Of a stretch of 64,000 nt of DNA, positions 17,241 through 26,679 are shown one piece after another (positions within the stretch are counted from its first letter, which is position 1; each line of letters opens with the position of its first letter). The DNA is from Pedobacter nototheniae (GTDB taxonomy: Bacteria > Bacteroidota > Bacteroidia > Sphingobacteriales > Sphingobacteriaceae): the NCBI RefSeq assembly GCF_004335085.1, contig NZ_RQRS01000015.1:62001-126000 (forward strand), given 5' to 3'. The translations under genes were made by a program, and so were the position numbers. The notes beneath the pieces were generated by a model. It worked only from the letters and a program-made list of their open reading frames with translations. It was not told the origin of the DNA and did not search any database.

Positions 17241-17408
17241 GGTTTCAAGGTTGAAAGCTCAGGCTTAAGAGTGCTTTACGTCGATTTCAAGGTTCTTAAC
17301 TCTGATTTCGGGGTTCAGAAGTCAGCATTCAAAGTTCAGGACGCTGGTTTCAGTGTTCTGAACTTCGATTTCAGGGCTTGAAAGTCTGGTTTCAAAGTTC
17401 AGAAGTCA
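17241..17408. repeat. Eight tandem 21-bp units upstream of the C39 transporter
   Basis: Units start at 17241, 17262, 17283, 17304, 17325, 17346, 17367 and 17388, each exactly 21 bases, for example GGTTTCAAAGTTCAGAAGTC plus A. The units differ from one another but keep TTTCA, GTTC and a purine-rich third part, so each is effectively three heptamers. A degenerate partial unit precedes 17241. It is noncoding and ends 50 bases before the transporter ATG. Confidence 0.85.
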
Positions 17409-17458
17409 TATAAATATAGTTCTACATTTAGTCTCATACCTTGATACTCAATACTAAA

Positions 17459-19597
17459 ATGCAAATAAAACAACGCGATATTACCGATTGTGGTGCTGCA
17501 TGCTTAGCTTCTGTTTCTGCACATTATAAATTGCAGCTTCCTGTTGCCCGAATCAGGCAATTTGCTGGTACCGATAAAAAGGGAACCAATGTTTTAGGTT
17601 TAATAGAAGCCGCTACTAAGCTAGGTTTCGAAGCAAAAGGTGTTCGTGGTACTTTAGATAGTTTAAGTAAAATTCCATTGCCAGCTATTGCCCATATAAT
17701 TGTTAAAAAACAATTGCAACATTATGTAGTAATTTATAAAGTTACCGATAAGTATATAGAGATAATGGATCCAGGCGAGGGTAAAATGCAGCGCAAAACC
17801 ATAGCCGAATTTACCGAAGAATGGACTGGCGTTTTAGTAATTCTTTTGCCCGATGAAAGTTTTGCTCAAGGCAATGAAAAGGTTGCCAACAGTTTTCGGT
17901 TTTGGCAATTAATACAACCTCACAAAAGCATTGTAATACAAGCCTTATTTGGCGCCTTGGTTTACACCATTTTAGGGCTTTCTACTTCTATTTTTGTACA
18001 AAAAATTACCGATCATGTTTTGGTAGACGGCAACCGAAATTTGCTTAATTTAATGAGCATGATAATGATTGCCATTTTAATTTTGCAATTATTTATTGGC
18101 ACAGTAAAAACCATATTTACCATGCGTACCGGACAACAAATAGATGCCAGGTTGATTTTGGGTTATTACAAACACCTATTAAAACTACCACAGCAATTTT
18201 TTGATACCATGCGTGTGGGCGAAATTATATCTAGGGTAAACGATGCCGTAAAAATTCGAACTTTTATAAATGATGTTTCTATAAATTTAGTGGTTAACGT
18301 ATTTATCGTGTTATTGTCTTTTGCATTAATGTTTACCTATTATTGGAAACTGGCTTTACTAATGCTTACAGTTATTCCGTTGTATTTGTTCATTTATTTC
18401 ATCACCAATAAATTAAACAAAAAAATACAACGTAAGCTGATGGAAGATTCGGCAGAATTGGAAAGCCAGCTAGTAGAAAGCCTAAATGCAGTTGGAACCA
18501 TTAGAAGATTTGGTTTAGAAAACTTTACCAATCTAAAAACCGAAACCCGTTTTGTCCAATTGCTTAAAACTGTTTATAAATCGGGTATAAATTCTGTTTT
18601 TTCGGGTACTTCTGCCGAATTAATTTCACATTTGCTAACCATATTATTGCTTTGGATTGGAGCCGGTTATGTTTTGGATAATGAAATTACACCCGGTGAG
18701 TTATTTTCATTTTATACATTGATAGGCTATTTTACCAGCCCGGCAGCATCATTAATTGGCGCAAATAAAGTGATACAAGATGCTGTTATTGCGGCCGATC
18801 GGTTATTTGAGATAATGGATTTAGAGGTAGAAAATGATGCATCAAATGTAGAACTTACGCCAGCGTTAATTGGCGATATTCGTTTTGAAAATGTAGGGTT
18901 TAGGTATGGAACAAGAGTAACTGTTTTCGAAGATTTAAGCTTAAATATTAAAGCAGGTACATTTACGGCAATTGTTGGCGAAAGTGGTTCAGGCAAATCT
19001 ACCCTCATGGCTTTGCTTCAAAATATTTATCCCATACAAAAAGGCAACATATATATCGGTAAATACGCCATTAAATACCTAAACAATGCCTCGCTACGCA
19101 ACTTGTTAAGTGTTGTGCCTCAAACTATCGATTTATTTGCTGGTAACGTAATTGATAATATTGCCATTGGCGATTACGAACCTGATATGCAACGAATGGT
19201 TGATATTTGTACAAACCTTGGTATTATTAATTTTATAGAGGCTTTGCCCGAAGGCTTTCAAACCTATTTGGGTGAAAATGGGGCGACATTATCAGGCGGA
19301 CAAAAACAGCGTATTGCCATTGCACGAGCGTTATACCGCGATCCCGAAATATTGATATTAGACGAGGCTACTTCATCACTAGATTCTGCATCAGAACAAT
19401 ATGTACAATGTACTATAGATTTGCTATTACAACAACAAAAAACCATCATTATTATTGCGCATCGTTTAAGCACCATTCGCAAAGCGGATAAAATTATTGT
19501 TTTAGATAAAGGAAAAGTAGTAGAACAAGGCGGTCATGAGCAAATGATTTTATCAAATGGGTATTATAGCAATCTATGGAAACAACAGTTTGAATAA
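17459..19597 (+). CDS. Peptidase-containing ABC transporter (C39 bacteriocin exporter type)
   Basis: A 712-residue PCAT that removes the leader of double-glycine peptides and exports the core. The C39 cysteine peptidase (1-135) has Cys11 in DCGAACL, His88 in QHYVV and Asp104 in MDPGEG, so the triad is complete. A six-helix transmembrane domain follows (about 155-440). The ATP-binding domain has Walker A GESGSGKST (about 507), signature LSGGQKQR (610), Walker B ILILDEATSSLD (630) and the H-loop IIAHR (667). I use ATG 17459, since it places the peptidase motif at its usual position; a TTG at 17441 is the alternative. The likely substrate is the peptide at 14269. Confidence 0.95.
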   Translation: MQIKQRDITDCGAACLASVSAHYKLQLPVARIRQFAGTDKKGTNVLGLIEAATKLGFEAKGVRGTLDSLSKIPLPAIAHIIVKKQLQHYVVIYKVTDKYIEIMDPGEGKMQRKTIAEFTEEWTGVLVILLPDESFAQGNEKVANSFRFWQLIQPHKSIVIQALFGALVYTILGLSTSIFVQKITDHVLVDGNRNLLNLMSMIMIAILILQLFIGTVKTIFTMRTGQQIDARLILGYYKHLLKLPQQFFDTMRVGEIISRVNDAVKIRTFINDVSINLVVNVFIVLLSFALMFTYYWKLALLMLTVIPLYLFIYFITNKLNKKIQRKLMEDSAELESQLVESLNAVGTIRRFGLENFTNLKTETRFVQLLKTVYKSGINSVFSGTSAELISHLLTILLLWIGAGYVLDNEITPGELFSFYTLIGYFTSPAASLIGANKVIQDAVIAADRLFEIMDLEVENDASNVELTPALIGDIRFENVGFRYGTRVTVFEDLSLNIKAGTFTAIVGESGSGKSTLMALLQNIYPIQKGNIYIGKYAIKYLNNASLRNLLSVVPQTIDLFAGNVIDNIAIGDYEPDMQRMVDICTNLGIINFIEALPEGFQTYLGENGATLSGGQKQRIAIARALYRDPEILILDEATSSLDSASEQYVQCTIDLLLQQQKTIIIIAHRLSTIRKADKIIVLDKGKVVEQGGHEQMILSNGYYSNLWKQQFE

Positions 19598-19683
19598 AAC
19601 ATTAGAGAGGGTCACTTTCATAATTTAATAATGATACAGCTTTGTTCTTTAATAATTATTTGTAGTTTTACGAATAATTAAAT

Positions 19684-20337
19684 ATGCACGATTTTTGGAA
19701 TAACCTGCATCAACTAGTCGCTCCCGAGAAATTATTGAGGGAAGGCGGATTCTATCTAGTGCTATTTGTAATCTATGCAGAAACAGGTCTGTTCTTTGGC
19801 TTTTTTCTTCCCGGCGATTATTTATTGTTTTTAGCTGGTATGTTCGTGGCTACGGGCAAACTTGATGTAAACATAGCTGTACTCCTTGCAGGTTTGTGTG
19901 TAGCAGCAATTATGGGCAATTTTACTGGTTATTGGTTTGGACGAAAAACCGGACCAGTATTGTATCATAGAAAAGACAGTTTCTTTTTTAAAAAGAAATA
20001 TTTAAAGGCTGCAGAAGAATATTACAATAAACAAGGCGCATTTGCATTAATAATGGGCAGGTTTGTACCAATTGTTAGAACTTTTGCACCGATTTTTGCT
20101 GGAGTTGTAAAACTTGATTTTAAGAAATTTGCTTTCTATAATATAGTTGGTGGAGTTTTATGGATAGTCTCTTTAACGCTACTTGGATATTTTTTAGGCA
20201 AAAGATTTGAAAAAGAAATAAACGATTATTTATTATATATTATTATTGGGTTTATCATCATCACAACTATACCATTATTAATTACCTTTGTAAAAAGTAA
20301 AGTGGTTAAAGATCCAGAAGAGGATAAACAGATTTAA
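19684..20337 (+). CDS. DedA-family (VTT domain) membrane protein
   Basis: A 217-residue inner-membrane protein of the DedA/SNARE-associated family, implicated in lipid-carrier (undecaprenyl phosphate or phospholipid) flipping. Family signs are the acidic re-entrant loop [20 protein letters not shown], then [13 protein letters not shown] and the basic [16 protein letters not shown]. Several transmembrane helices and a charged C-terminal tail are visible. It appears to be the first gene of a tight six-gene run. A near-consensus -7 box TAGTTTTA is seen at 19663-19670, with TTTG 18 bases before it. Confidence 0.9.
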   Translation: MHDFWNNLHQLVAPEKLLREGGFYLVLFVIYAETGLFFGFFLPGDYLLFLAGMFVATGKLDVNIAVLLAGLCVAAIMGNFTGYWFGRKTGPVLYHRKDSFFFKKKYLKAAEEYYNKQGAFALIMGRFVPIVRTFAPIFAGVVKLDFKKFAFYNIVGGVLWIVSLTLLGYFLGKRFEKEINDYLLYIIIGFIIITTIPLLITFVKSKVVKDPEEDKQI

Positions 20338-20344
20338 ATTAGAA

Positions 20345-20896
20345 ATGGGCAAAGACGATCATCACGCTTGGCATAGCGTATCACCAGGCAATAACCTTCC
20401 AGAAACGGTTAATGCAATTATTGAAATTCCAAAAGGATCAAAAGCAAAATATGAAATAGATAAAGAATCTGGTTTAATTAAGTTAGACAGAGTTCTTTTC
20501 TCATCAGTAATGTACCCAGCTAACTATGGCTTTATTCCGCAAACGTATTGCGATGATAAAGATCCATTAGATATTTTGGTATTATGTTCTGTTGATGTTT
20601 ACCCGATGACGCTTATAGAAGCTAAAGTTGTAGGTGTAATGCATATGGTAGACAATGGAGAGCAAGACGATAAAATTATCGCCGTTGCAGCTCACGATAT
20701 GTCTGTAAATTATATTAATGACTTAGAGGAACTTCCTCCTCATCAAATGAAAGAAATTGTTCGTTTCTTCCAGGATTACAAAGCATTAGAAGGTAAAAAT
20801 GTAACTATTGAACATTTACTTGGTGTACGTTATGCGCACAAAGTAATTAAAGAAAGCATAGAACTTTATAATACAACATTTAGAGAATTAGCATAA
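20345..20896 (+). CDS. ppa: Inorganic pyrophosphatase, family I
   Basis: This 183-residue soluble enzyme hydrolyses pyrophosphate to two phosphates. The metal-binding signature [11 protein letters not shown] is present, with the substrate-binding region [12 protein letters not shown] just before it and DYKALEGK near the C-terminus. It starts 7 bases after the DedA gene, and its stop overlaps the next gene by one base (TAATG). Confidence 0.95.
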   Translation: MGKDDHHAWHSVSPGNNLPETVNAIIEIPKGSKAKYEIDKESGLIKLDRVLFSSVMYPANYGFIPQTYCDDKDPLDILVLCSVDVYPMTLIEAKVVGVMHMVDNGEQDDKIIAVAAHDMSVNYINDLEELPPHQMKEIVRFFQDYKALEGKNVTIEHLLGVRYAHKVIKESIELYNTTFRELA

Positions 20897-22323
20897 TGGA
20901 TTTACCCACGGTCTGCTTGTTTTTAAATTTAAAGTTAAGCGCAATTTTTCCTTCAACGAGTATAGGAATGATTGCAGTACAAGATCCAGATACAACATCA
21001 GTAGGATGGCGCTTATTTTTAGCGTTATTTTTGGTGCTATTAAACGGTTTCTTCGTAGCAGCAGAGTTTGCTATCGTAAAAGTTCGTGCTTCGCAAATTG
21101 AAATAAAAGCAAAAACAGGCAGCAGAGTAGGTAAAATGGCTAAAACCATTATACATAATCTCGATGGCTATTTAGCCGCAACACAATTAGGTATAACGCT
21201 TGCATCACTAGGCTTAGGTTGGGTTGGTGAAGGCGTTATGCATACCATTTTCAAAAATCTTTTCGATAGCCTGCAGTGGGGTTTAAGTGATGCTACCATT
21301 CACACAGCTTCTACCATTGTGGCGTTCTCGTTAATTACCGTAATGCATATTGTATTCGGTGAGTTAGCCCCAAAATCTTTTGCAATTCAAAGACCAGTAG
21401 CTACCACGCTATTTGTTTCTGTTCCATTACAACTTTTTTATGTTGTATTTAGACCATTTATTTGGACACTGAACAGTCTTGCAGCGGTTATTCTTAAACC
21501 GTTTGGTATTGATACTTCAGCAGGGCACGAATCATTACACAGTACAGAAGAGCTTCAATACTTATTAGATCAGGGTAAAGAAAGTGGTGCTTTAGATACT
21601 AACGAGCATGAGTTAATTAAAAATGTATTTGACTTTAACGAACGTGTAGTTAAAAATATCATGGTTCCGCGAACCAAGATTTCAGGTATTGAATTAAATT
21701 CTCCTAAAGAGGAAGTGATTGACAGAATCATTAAGGAAGGCTATTCTCGCTTACCGGTTTATGATGATATTATGGATAAAATTGTAGGTATTATCCATGC
21801 CAAAGATATTTTGCCTTTAGTGGCATCTGGTAATCAACACTGGACGGTTAGCGACATTATCCGTAAACCATATTTTGTAACGGAAACCAAAAAAATTAAC
21901 GATTTGATGAGCGAGTTGCAATTAAACCGCATTCAAATTGCCATTGTTTTAGATGAATTTGGTGGAACAGCAGGTATGGTTACATTGGAAGACATTGTTG
22001 AAGAATTAGTTGGTGAGATTCAGGATGAGTATGATGAAGAAAAACCTTTGGTTGAAAAAGTATCTGACAATGAATTTATTGTGAATGCTTTTGCGACTGT
22101 TTATGATGTAAATGAACATTTACCACATGATTTACCCGAGGATGAAGATTTCGATACAGTAGGTGGATTGGTTTCTCATATTTTTGGTCGCATACCGGAA
22201 GTTGGCGAAAACAACGAATCCTATGGTTATTTATTTACCATCCTTAAAAAGACAGAACAGAACATCGAAACTATAAAATTAGAGCTTGTTCTGAATAAAG
22301 AAGATATGGTTGATAATCACTAA
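20896..22323 (+). CDS. CNNM/CorC/TlyC-type transporter with CBS domains
   Basis: A 475-residue protein with an N-terminal DUF21 membrane domain (LFLALFLVLLNGFFVAAEFA onwards, four helices), two CBS domains (IMVPRTKISG and DEFGGTAGMVTLEDIVEELV) and a C-terminal CorC/HlyC domain. Relatives are implicated in magnesium or cobalt efflux; the hemolysin name is historical. The first ATG overlaps the ppa stop. The initial 24 residues, however, are unlike the family, and the internal ATG at 20968 (MIAVQDPDTTS) may be the true start. Confidence 0.9.
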   Translation: MDLPTVCLFLNLKLSAIFPSTSIGMIAVQDPDTTSVGWRLFLALFLVLLNGFFVAAEFAIVKVRASQIEIKAKTGSRVGKMAKTIIHNLDGYLAATQLGITLASLGLGWVGEGVMHTIFKNLFDSLQWGLSDATIHTASTIVAFSLITVMHIVFGELAPKSFAIQRPVATTLFVSVPLQLFYVVFRPFIWTLNSLAAVILKPFGIDTSAGHESLHSTEELQYLLDQGKESGALDTNEHELIKNVFDFNERVVKNIMVPRTKISGIELNSPKEEVIDRIIKEGYSRLPVYDDIMDKIVGIIHAKDILPLVASGNQHWTVSDIIRKPYFVTETKKINDLMSELQLNRIQIAIVLDEFGGTAGMVTLEDIVEELVGEIQDEYDEEKPLVEKVSDNEFIVNAFATVYDVNEHLPHDLPEDEDFDTVGGLVSHIFGRIPEVGENNESYGYLFTILKKTEQNIETIKLELVLNKEDMVDNH

Positions 22324-22331
22324 TTTCAACA

Positions 22332-23039
22332 ATGCATATTTTTTACACGCCAGATATAACCCAACCTGTTTACACCTTAAACGAAGAAGAAAGTAAACAC
22401 TGCATTAAAGTTTTACGTTTGCCAGTTGGGGCACTTATTTATCTGGTAGATGGTAAGGGAGGCTTTTATACAGCAGAAATTATTTCTGATAACCCTAAAA
22501 AAGTACAACTTAGTATTGTTGAAGCAGAGCTAGAGTACGGTAAGCGTAATCACTATTTACACATCGCAATAGCACCAACAAAAAATAACGATCGCTTGGA
22601 GTGGTTTCTGGAAAAGGCAACCGAATTGGGTATTGATGAAATTACACCATTAATTTGTGATCGATCAGAACGCCGAATTGTTAAAACAGATCGTTTAGCA
22701 AAAGTGATTACATCTGCAGTAAAGCAATCAATTAAAGCTTACCACCCGGTTATTAATGAAGCAATAGCGTATAATGATTTCCTGAAGCTTCCATTTGATG
22801 GAGATCAGCTAATTGCCCACTGCATAAATACGGGCGAAAAGGAATTTATTGCCAATCTGGTAAAACCACATCAAAAATATTTAATATTAATTGGTCCTGA
22901 AGGTGATTTTACACCAGATGAAGTTAATTTAGCTTTGAATAAAGGCTATAAAGCTATAACTTTAGGAGATAACAGGCTTAGAACCGAAACCGCGGCTTTA
23001 AGTGCTTGTTTTGAGACCAATTATATTAATAGATCATAA
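22332..23039 (+). CDS. rsmE: 16S rRNA (uracil1498-N3)-methyltransferase
   Basis: A 235-residue SPOUT-class methyltransferase that modifies U1498 of 16S rRNA with S-adenosylmethionine. The N-terminal PUA-like part contains HCIKVLRL. The trefoil-knot motifs LIGPEGDFTPDEV and LGDNRLRTETAAL are clear. It lies 8 bases after the CorC-like gene and 2 bases before the DUF4159 gene. Confidence 0.94.
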   Translation: MHIFYTPDITQPVYTLNEEESKHCIKVLRLPVGALIYLVDGKGGFYTAEIISDNPKKVQLSIVEAELEYGKRNHYLHIAIAPTKNNDRLEWFLEKATELGIDEITPLICDRSERRIVKTDRLAKVITSAVKQSIKAYHPVINEAIAYNDFLKLPFDGDQLIAHCINTGEKEFIANLVKPHQKYLILIGPEGDFTPDEVNLALNKGYKAITLGDNRLRTETAALSACFETNYINRS

Positions 23040-23041
23040 GC

Positions 23042-23749
23042 TTGAAATTTTCAATTTTTAATTTTCAGTTTTTAAATAAAAAAGTAAAGCTTTTGCTTTG
23101 TTATTTTTTGTTATGCACGTTCAGCTTTTTGCTTTTCGCTTTCATTTCTGTGCCAACTTATCGCATGGCAAAATTGAAATATAATGGTGGAGGTGATTGG
23201 TATGCAGATAGAACTGCACTTCCAAATCTTATCGCTTTTTGCAATTCTAATCTTAAAACCAATTTTTTTCCTGAAGAAAGTATAGTAGAGGTGGGGAGCA
23301 AAGAGATTTATAACTACCCTTTTATTTATATGACGGGGCACGGAAATGTTGTTTTCAGCGATCAGGAAGTTAAAAACTTAAGACAGTATTTAATTGGTGG
23401 TGGCTTTTTGCACATTGACGATAACTATGGGCTGGATAAATTTATAAGGCCACAAATGAAAAAGGTATTTCCTGAATTGAATTTTGTGGAGTTACCATCC
23501 AATCATGCAATATATAATCAGAAGTTTAAATTTCCTGGGGGATTGCCTAAAATACATGAACACGATGGAAAACGCCCGCAAGGATTTGCCTTAATATACA
23601 AAGGTAGAGTGGTGTGCTATTATACCTTTGAATGTGATTTAGGGAATGGCTGGGAAGATTTTGGTACTTATCCTGAAGATACACAAGAAACGAGAACAAA
23701 GGCGCTTAAAATGGGCGCAAATTTAGTTCAATATGCCTTAACGCAATAA
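23042..23749 (+). CDS. DUF4159 domain protein
   Basis: This 235-residue protein has a long hydrophobic N-terminal segment (about residues 15-35), a signal anchor or signal peptide. The DUF4159 region has AKLKYNGGGDWYADRTALP, then GGGFLHIDDNYGLD and a C-terminal LGNGWEDFG. The family is related to glutamine-amidotransferase-like folds, and its role is unknown. The gene appears to begin with TTG at 23042, because the only later ATG (about residue 42) would remove the export signal. It is part of the run from DedA to the biotinyl protein. Confidence 0.88.
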   Translation: MKFSIFNFQFLNKKVKLLLCYFLLCTFSFLLFAFISVPTYRMAKLKYNGGGDWYADRTALPNLIAFCNSNLKTNFFPEESIVEVGSKEIYNYPFIYMTGHGNVVFSDQEVKNLRQYLIGGGFLHIDDNYGLDKFIRPQMKKVFPELNFVELPSNHAIYNQKFKFPGGLPKIHEHDGKRPQGFALIYKGRVVCYYTFECDLGNGWEDFGTYPEDTQETRTKALKMGANLVQYALTQ

Positions 23750-23753
23750 TACC

Positions 23754-24254
23754 ATGCATAAAGTAAAAGTTAACGATAAATTTCAATTTGATGTAGCATC
23801 TAAATCTGCTGAATTATTAATTAATGGTAATGCAGTGGAGATGGATATTAGCAATTTAAGTAGTGGTCTGGCCAATATTTTATATCAAAATCAATCTTTT
23901 AATACCGAAGTTGTAGAACTGGATAAAGCTGAAAAAACCTGTATAATTAAAGTAAATGGCAACACTTACAAAATTAAAGTAGAGGATCAATTTGACCAGC
24001 TTTTGAAACAAATGGGATTAGATAATTTGGCAACAAATAAGGTTTCTGAAATTAAGGCACCAATGCCAGGTCTTGTATTAAATGTAATGGTTGGTGAGGA
24101 TAGCGAGGTAAAGAAAGGTGATAATTTATTGATTTTGGAAGCAATGAAAATGGAGAATATCCTTAAATCATCAGCAGACGGGATTGTTAAAAAGGTTTTG
24201 GTAAAGCAAGGAGATAAGGTAGAAAAGAACCAGGTATTGATTCAGTTTAAATAG
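23754..24254 (+). CDS. Biotinyl (biotin carboxyl carrier) domain protein
   Basis: A 166-residue protein whose C-terminal half (about 95-166) is a biotinyl-lipoyl domain. The biotinylation motif EAMKMEN is intact, preceded by IKAPMPGLVLNVMVGEGD-like sequence. The N-terminal half is a beta-rich extension without clear motifs. Such stand-alone carriers serve acyl-CoA carboxylases such as propionyl-CoA carboxylase, whose other subunits are not in this window. It is the last gene of its operon and is followed by a bidirectional terminator. Confidence 0.9.
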   Translation: MHKVKVNDKFQFDVASKSAELLINGNAVEMDISNLSSGLANILYQNQSFNTEVVELDKAEKTCIIKVNGNTYKIKVEDQFDQLLKQMGLDNLATNKVSEIKAPMPGLVLNVMVGEDSEVKKGDNLLILEAMKMENILKSSADGIVKKVLVKQGDKVEKNQVLIQFK

Positions 24255-24269
24255 AAATTTATTGTTTAG

Positions 24270-24293
24270 TTGAGGTGTTTCTTGAGGTGTTTC
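24270..24293. repeat. Perfect 12-bp tandem duplication
   Basis: TTGAGGTGTTTC is repeated twice without a gap in the untranslated region after the biotinyl protein gene. It is probably replication slippage; no function is evident. Confidence 0.6.
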
Positions 24294-24370
24294 ACATGAG
24301 CTCCTAAAATTATTACAGGAACTTGGGAAGAGGTGCTGTAATGGAATCCAGCAATTTATAATTAAAAAAG

Positions 24371-24398
24371 AAAGCCCCGATACAACATCGGGGCTTTT
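24371..24398. terminator. Bidirectional terminator between biotinyl gene and gldJ
   Basis: AAAGCCCCGAT (24371-24381) and ATCGGGGCTTT (24387-24397) form an 11-bp GC-rich stem with a five-base loop. A runs precede it and T follows it, so it can stop transcription from both converging sides. Confidence 0.88.
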
Positions 24399-24401
24399 AT
24401 A

Positions 24402-26060
24402 TTATCTGCTCTTATTAACTTTAAAAGCTTTTGGAGGAGCATTTTTAAACTCTCTCTTTCCTTTAGTACTAATTTCTGGCGCTCCCAACATGGTCATTGC
24501 GCAGCGGAAGCCTACTTCTGCAGATGATTCATCTTGTTGCAAGAAACGGCGTGTAGCTGGGTTTAACCAGTAAGCCATATCGTTCCATGAACCGCCTTTA
24601 TAAACTCTGGATTTGTCGTTAATTAAAGAAACGCCTTCATCATTCAACAATTTATTTTGTCTATCACGATAACCTCTTTCATCCGCTTGATAAGAAGTAA
24701 CAGCTGCTTTTGGATCAGGAGATTTAGCAATAGAATCTGCTCTTTTTGCTAAAGCCTGTTTTTCAGCCCATGTTAATTTTTTGCCAGAATAAGCATTCTC
24801 TTTAATTGGCTTACCATATTTATCTAAGGCAATTTTACCAGTTGCAGCATCGGCCAGTTGTTTATCTTGGAATTGGTTACCACGATAAGGGTTAAAAGCA
24901 TCAGCATCTGTAAAAGTTGCAGTACGATAAACATCATTAACCCACTCGTTTACGTTACCCGCCATATTATATAAACCAAAATCGTTTGGTGCATAAGAAA
25001 TAACTGGAACGGTTAAATCTCCCTTATCATTTAATGAACCACCAACACCCATATAATCTCCAGAAGCTCTTTTAAAGTTGGCCTGAATCATTCCTCTAGT
25101 TTTTTTCTTTGCAGAACTAACCCCTAAGCCATTCCATGGGTAAATTTTATTTTGATTAATATTTTCGTATTCTGTATTACCAATCAACCCAAGAGCAGCA
25201 TATTCCCATTCTGCTTCAGTTGGTAAACGATAAGGTTGCATAATTACACCATCCTCTAAAGTTGCATTTCTAGTTGGTGTAGCACCTCCGCGACCACCAG
25301 CTGCTCCAACAGAAGCGCCTGCCGCGGCATTATAATCTTTTGGTGCATTTCTACCCTTATCATCATACTGCCCGTTTAAGTACGCATCAGTATTAAAAGG
25401 TTTATCTGGTCTTGTTGTTGCAGCAGTTGTACTATTATTTCCTCTTCCACGGCCACCACCTGCTAATGTTCTATAATCAGTTAGGATACCTTTTTCACGT
25501 AAAATAAACTCATTTGCTTGAGAAGTTCTCCACTCGCAAAAACGAGAAGCCTGTTCCCAAGATACACCAACCACTGGGTAATCACGGTAAGCCGGATGTC
25601 TTAAATAATTTTCAACGTAAGGTTCGTTATAAGATAAAGCTCTTCTCCACACCAAAGTATCAGGTAATTCATTGTAATAATACTCGCGATCTTCAGGATA
25701 ACTTACTCTAATCCAGTGTAAATATTCAAGCCAATCCGTGTTAGAAACTTCTGTTTCATCCATATAAAATGAAGGAACAGTAACTTGCCTTTTGTAATTG
25801 TAAATGTTTGGCTCAACACCTGCAACCTCAATGGCACTACCACCAACAACCAAAACACCACCTTCAATTGGAATTAAACCAGGGCCGGGTGCACGTTTAT
25901 ATTTTGTGGCTACAGCAAAACTGCCGTAAGTTTTATTTTTCTTATCTGCATAAGGAATACCCGTTTTGCTAGATCTATTGGAGCTTTTAGAGTTACTGCA
26001 ACCCGAAAGTAAGCCAATTAGTGACAGACAAGTAAATGAATATAGTAATAGTTTTTTCAT
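24402..26060 (-). CDS. gldJ: Gliding motility / T9SS lipoprotein GldJ
   Basis: This 552-residue lipoprotein belongs to the SUMF1/formylglycine-generating-like family. The signal ends in a lipobox (LIGLLSGC), and a C-type-lectin-like FGE domain follows, with FYMDETEVSNTDWLEYLHW, PTEAEWEYAALG, NMAGNVNEWVNDVY and VYKGGSWNDMAYW. GldJ is required for gliding and for stability of the type IX secretion motor in Flavobacterium. A long low-complexity insertion (about 205-270, rich in Gly, Ala and Asn) splits the domain. It is divergent from porV across a 619-base gap. Confidence 0.93.
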   Translation of the reverse strand: MKKLLLYSFTCLSLIGLLSGCSNSKSSNRSSKTGIPYADKKNKTYGSFAVATKYKRAPGPGLIPIEGGVLVVGGSAIEVAGVEPNIYNYKRQVTVPSFYMDETEVSNTDWLEYLHWIRVSYPEDREYYYNELPDTLVWRRALSYNEPYVENYLRHPAYRDYPVVGVSWEQASRFCEWRTSQANEFILREKGILTDYRTLAGGGRGRGNNSTTAATTRPDKPFNTDAYLNGQYDDKGRNAPKDYNAAAGASVGAAGGRGGATPTRNATLEDGVIMQPYRLPTEAEWEYAALGLIGNTEYENINQNKIYPWNGLGVSSAKKKTRGMIQANFKRASGDYMGVGGSLNDKGDLTVPVISYAPNDFGLYNMAGNVNEWVNDVYRTATFTDADAFNPYRGNQFQDKQLADAATGKIALDKYGKPIKENAYSGKKLTWAEKQALAKRADSIAKSPDPKAAVTSYQADERGYRDRQNKLLNDEGVSLINDKSRVYKGGSWNDMAYWLNPATRRFLQQDESSAEVGFRCAMTMLGAPEISTKGKREFKNAPPKAFKVNKSR

Positions 26061-26679
26061 ATGATACTATGGAATATTGCCTATAGGGCAATCAATTGAT
26101 AAAATTAAGCAAATTTATATGATTTTAATAAACTTTGTAACAACAAAATGTTCAATATAATTTCTAAGGCATAACGTAATAATTAATCTGGTATTGTACT
26201 TTAGATATTTTTAATGCTGTTTTTAATAACCTTTTAATTATAAGGTTGATAGCTTTTTATTTATTGGGTGTGAACGTATACGCAAATACCAATTTTGTAA
26301 TTGGAACAAAGCATTGTTTATAAACATTTATTGATAACGGTGGATGGTTGGCTAAAGATACGCAGACACATGTTAAGCAATTGCAACTAAATATTAATCT
26401 TTTTAGCATAATAAATAATCAAAGCCGCCATGAGAAATGATGTTCATTAAACTTTTTAGCCGATCGTTGTCAAGAATAATTAAATTTTCGAAAACTAAAG
26501 TCTTAATCTAGAATAATTACAAATACCATTCTTTCAGTGTGTTAATAGTGGCTGTATGTTTAATTAGTGTTTTTTTACGATTTGTAAACGCAAATTAAAA
26601 TATTAATTATTAATTTACGTTTCTTAAATAATCTCCAATTAATATTAAGACCCAAATCTAAAAATACGTACCTTCAAGG
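26061..26679. other. 619-base intergenic region between gldJ and porV
   Basis: The stretch is AT-rich, with no open frame of note and no strong hairpin. It contains a minus-strand -7 match at 26110-26117. Near-consensus words on the plus side (for example TACGTTTC at 26616-26623) do not give a convincing porV promoter. No porU gene or remnant is recognisable. Confidence 0.5.
26110..26117 (-). promoter_or_regulatory. Possible gldJ promoter
   Basis: On the minus strand these bases read TAAATTTG, an exact match to TAnnTTTG, 49 bases upstream of the gldJ ATG. A -33 element at ideal spacing is not evident. Confidence 0.4.

Noticed and set aside
17215-17458. CRISPR array, considered because of regular repeats before the C39 transporter
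   Set aside because: The units are contiguous 21-bp degenerate repeats without spacers, and no cas gene is nearby.
26573-26589. porV promoter with TACGATTTG at 26576-26584
   Set aside because: The spacing between TA and TTTG is three bases instead of two, and no -33 element fits.
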